Shown piece after piece: positions 63,305 through 64,000 of a stretch of DNA of 64,000 nt. Every line of letters starts with the position of its first letter. Position 1 is the first letter of the stretch. Where the stretch lies: NCBI RefSeq assembly GCF_001904725.1, contig NZ_MRCE01000011.1:156543-220542 (forward strand), given 5' to 3'. The DNA comes from Phormidium ambiguum IAM M-71 (GTDB lineage: Bacteria; Cyanobacteriota; Cyanobacteriia; Cyanobacteriales; Aerosakkonemataceae). Below the pieces are notes generated by a model. The model saw only the letters and a program-made list of their open reading frames with translations. It was not told where the DNA came from and searched no databases. The position numbers were made by a program, and so were the translations under genes.

Positions 63305-63453
63305 GTAATCACCACTTAAAACTAAATTCTTCTCTTTTTCCAAATTTATAAGTAAAAGGCAGAGAGCAGAAGAGATAGGGAGTAGAAGAGGTAGAGGTAT
63401 TTGGATTATTTTCCCCATCCCCCCTATCCCCATCTCCCCATCCTCCTGACAGC

Positions 63454-63723
63454 CTATTCTCCTGCCATCATCAAGAATCCTGGTGGTCTACCAGCGGAGG
63501 CGGTACTTGATTTCTGAGACAATTGCAGTGCTAGGATTTCACTGGTGAGAATTGCGATTTTCTTCTCTGTTTGCTTTTCGCAGGTCAGTTCCAAAATTTT
63601 TGGATCGTTGGAACCCATAGCTCCCAGAATTTGATTATAGAGAGCGATCGCGTCCGATTCCTCTTTCCGTTGCACTGAATAAGGAAAGGGAGTGTTCTTT
63701 AAAGTCAGATCGATAGTAAACAT
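63454..63723 (-). CDS. Small cyanobacterial protein of unknown function
   Basis: An 89-residue soluble protein beginning MFTIDLTLKNTPFPYSVQRK. It has a helical middle (AIALYNQILGAM) and a Ser/Ala/Pro-rich end. I recall similar short proteins in cyanobacteria without a function. It is divergent from psbD, and the 223-bp gap holds the psbD promoter. Confidence 0.7.
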   Translation of the reverse strand: MFTIDLTLKNTPFPYSVQRKEESDAIALYNQILGAMGSNDPKILELTCEKQTEKKIAILTSEILALQLSQKSSTASAGRPPGFLMMAGE

Positions 63724-63788
63724 CAGTGTTTCGAGTTTTTAGTTAATTGCGCTACACACTCTTAGTTTAGGAGAATTCAGTGGAGGGG

Positions 63789-63817
63789 ATGAAAAATTGA
63801 AAACTTAGACCTATAAT
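63789..63817 (+). promoter_or_regulatory. Candidate psbD promoter
   Basis: ATGAAA (63789-63794) and a consensus TATAAT (63812-63817) are separated by 17 bases, about 130 bases before the psbD start. A leader of roughly 120 bases would result. Confidence 0.55.
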
Positions 63818-63946
63818 GAGAACACAGTAAAGAAACGTAAAGTCTTATTACGCAATTTACAATTCTGTGCCTTAGCCAAACTAGAAACAGTGAAGCAAGG
63901 CTAAAATCCAAAACCTGTACTCATAAACTATTCGGAGATCTGGGCA

Positions 63947-64000
63947 ATGACCATAGCAGTCGGACGCGCGCCAGCAGAAAGAGGATGGTTTGATGTCCTC
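63947..64000 (+). CDS. psbD: Photosystem II D2 protein, N-terminal fragment (cut by window edge)
   Basis: Eighteen codons before the edge: MTIAVGRAPAERGWFDVL, the invariant N-terminus of cyanobacterial D2. D2 binds the reaction-centre chlorophylls, QA and the non-haem iron with D1. GGAG lies nine bases before the ATG. psbC probably follows and overlaps outside the window, as in other cyanobacteria. Confidence 0.95.
   Translation, partial: MTIAVGRAPAERGWFDVL

Noticed and set aside
63305..63433. Upstream extension of the ECF-type ATPase
   Set aside because: The added 43 residues are a hydrophobic translation of purine-rich repeat DNA; the family begins at the ATG at 63304, which has its own ribosome site.
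63797..63817. TTGAAA at 63797 as the psbD -35 box
   Set aside because: It is only nine bases from TATAAT; ATGAAA at 63789 has the correct 17-base spacing.
1..64000. CRISPR arrays, insertion sequences, prophage or integrated element
   Set aside because: No regularly spaced direct repeats, no cas gene, no transposase or integrase and no long terminal repeats are visible; only short dispersed repeats occur.

Overview
The window is chromosomal DNA of a cyanobacterium. It carries the start of psbD, a complete psbY, the phycobilisome core gene apcD and the N-terminus of a phytochrome. It also has a cyanobacterial-type pilMNOQ cluster, many copies of the HIP1 octamer GCGATCGC, and short purine-rich and palindromic intergenic repeats. 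Base composition is AT-rich. I see no transposase, integrase, phage module, CRISPR array or rRNA. I cannot name the species.

Positions 1-12431 are mainly accessory genes. They include a truncated phytochrome (minus), a J-domain/DUF99 pair, and a free acylphosphatase next to an acylphosphatase fused to an alpha/beta-hydrolase-like domain. Then come a CPBP membrane protease, a Uma2 nuclease-like protein, an M28 peptidase, two DUF4214 secreted proteins, and a MarR regulator, aldo/keto reductase, MFS exporter and tyrosine phosphatase run. Two small bicistrons of unknown role follow, one of them with a retropepsin-like aspartic protease. Positions 12679-25092 hold two near-twin pentapeptide-repeat proteins, a cellulose-synthase-like GT2/PilZ enzyme, an ECF sigma/anti-sigma operon, NrtS, a CcdA/thioredoxin pair, DUF4079, a DUF815 ATPase and a TerB-like protein.

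Positions 25298-36060 carry a large PAS hybrid histidine kinase, an RRM RNA-binding protein, FtsH, a class IV aminotransferase, a proline/asparagine repeat protein, a flavin oxidoreductase that has lost its redox cysteines, a CobD-like enzyme and HU. Positions 36489-41168 are the type IV pilus operon pilM-pilN-pilO-pilQ, in which PilQ appears to lack the central part of the secretin domain. Positions 41283-59271 are mostly metabolism: a sugar-binding lipoprotein, FolC (with an interspersed repeat inside the reading frame), PsbY, a VOC/aldolase pair, a lipid kinase, an ABC exporter, a GH13-CBM20 amylase, ApcD, RlmD, LarE, ATP-dependent PEP carboxykinase and a methyltransferase.

The last part (59279-64000) holds an ATPase with an altered Walker A, a class V aminotransferase, a tRNA-Asn(GUU) gene interrupted in the anticodon loop by a 273-nt group I intron, an NYN RNase, an ECF-type ABC ATPase, a small conserved protein and the start of psbD. 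The split tRNA-Asn is the most striking feature: the P1 helix with its splice-site U-G pair and the P, Q, R and S core motifs can all be read directly. The shortened PilQ and the acylphosphatase-hydrolase fusion come next. Most intergenic regions end in clear intrinsic terminators, several of them built from repeated palindromes.
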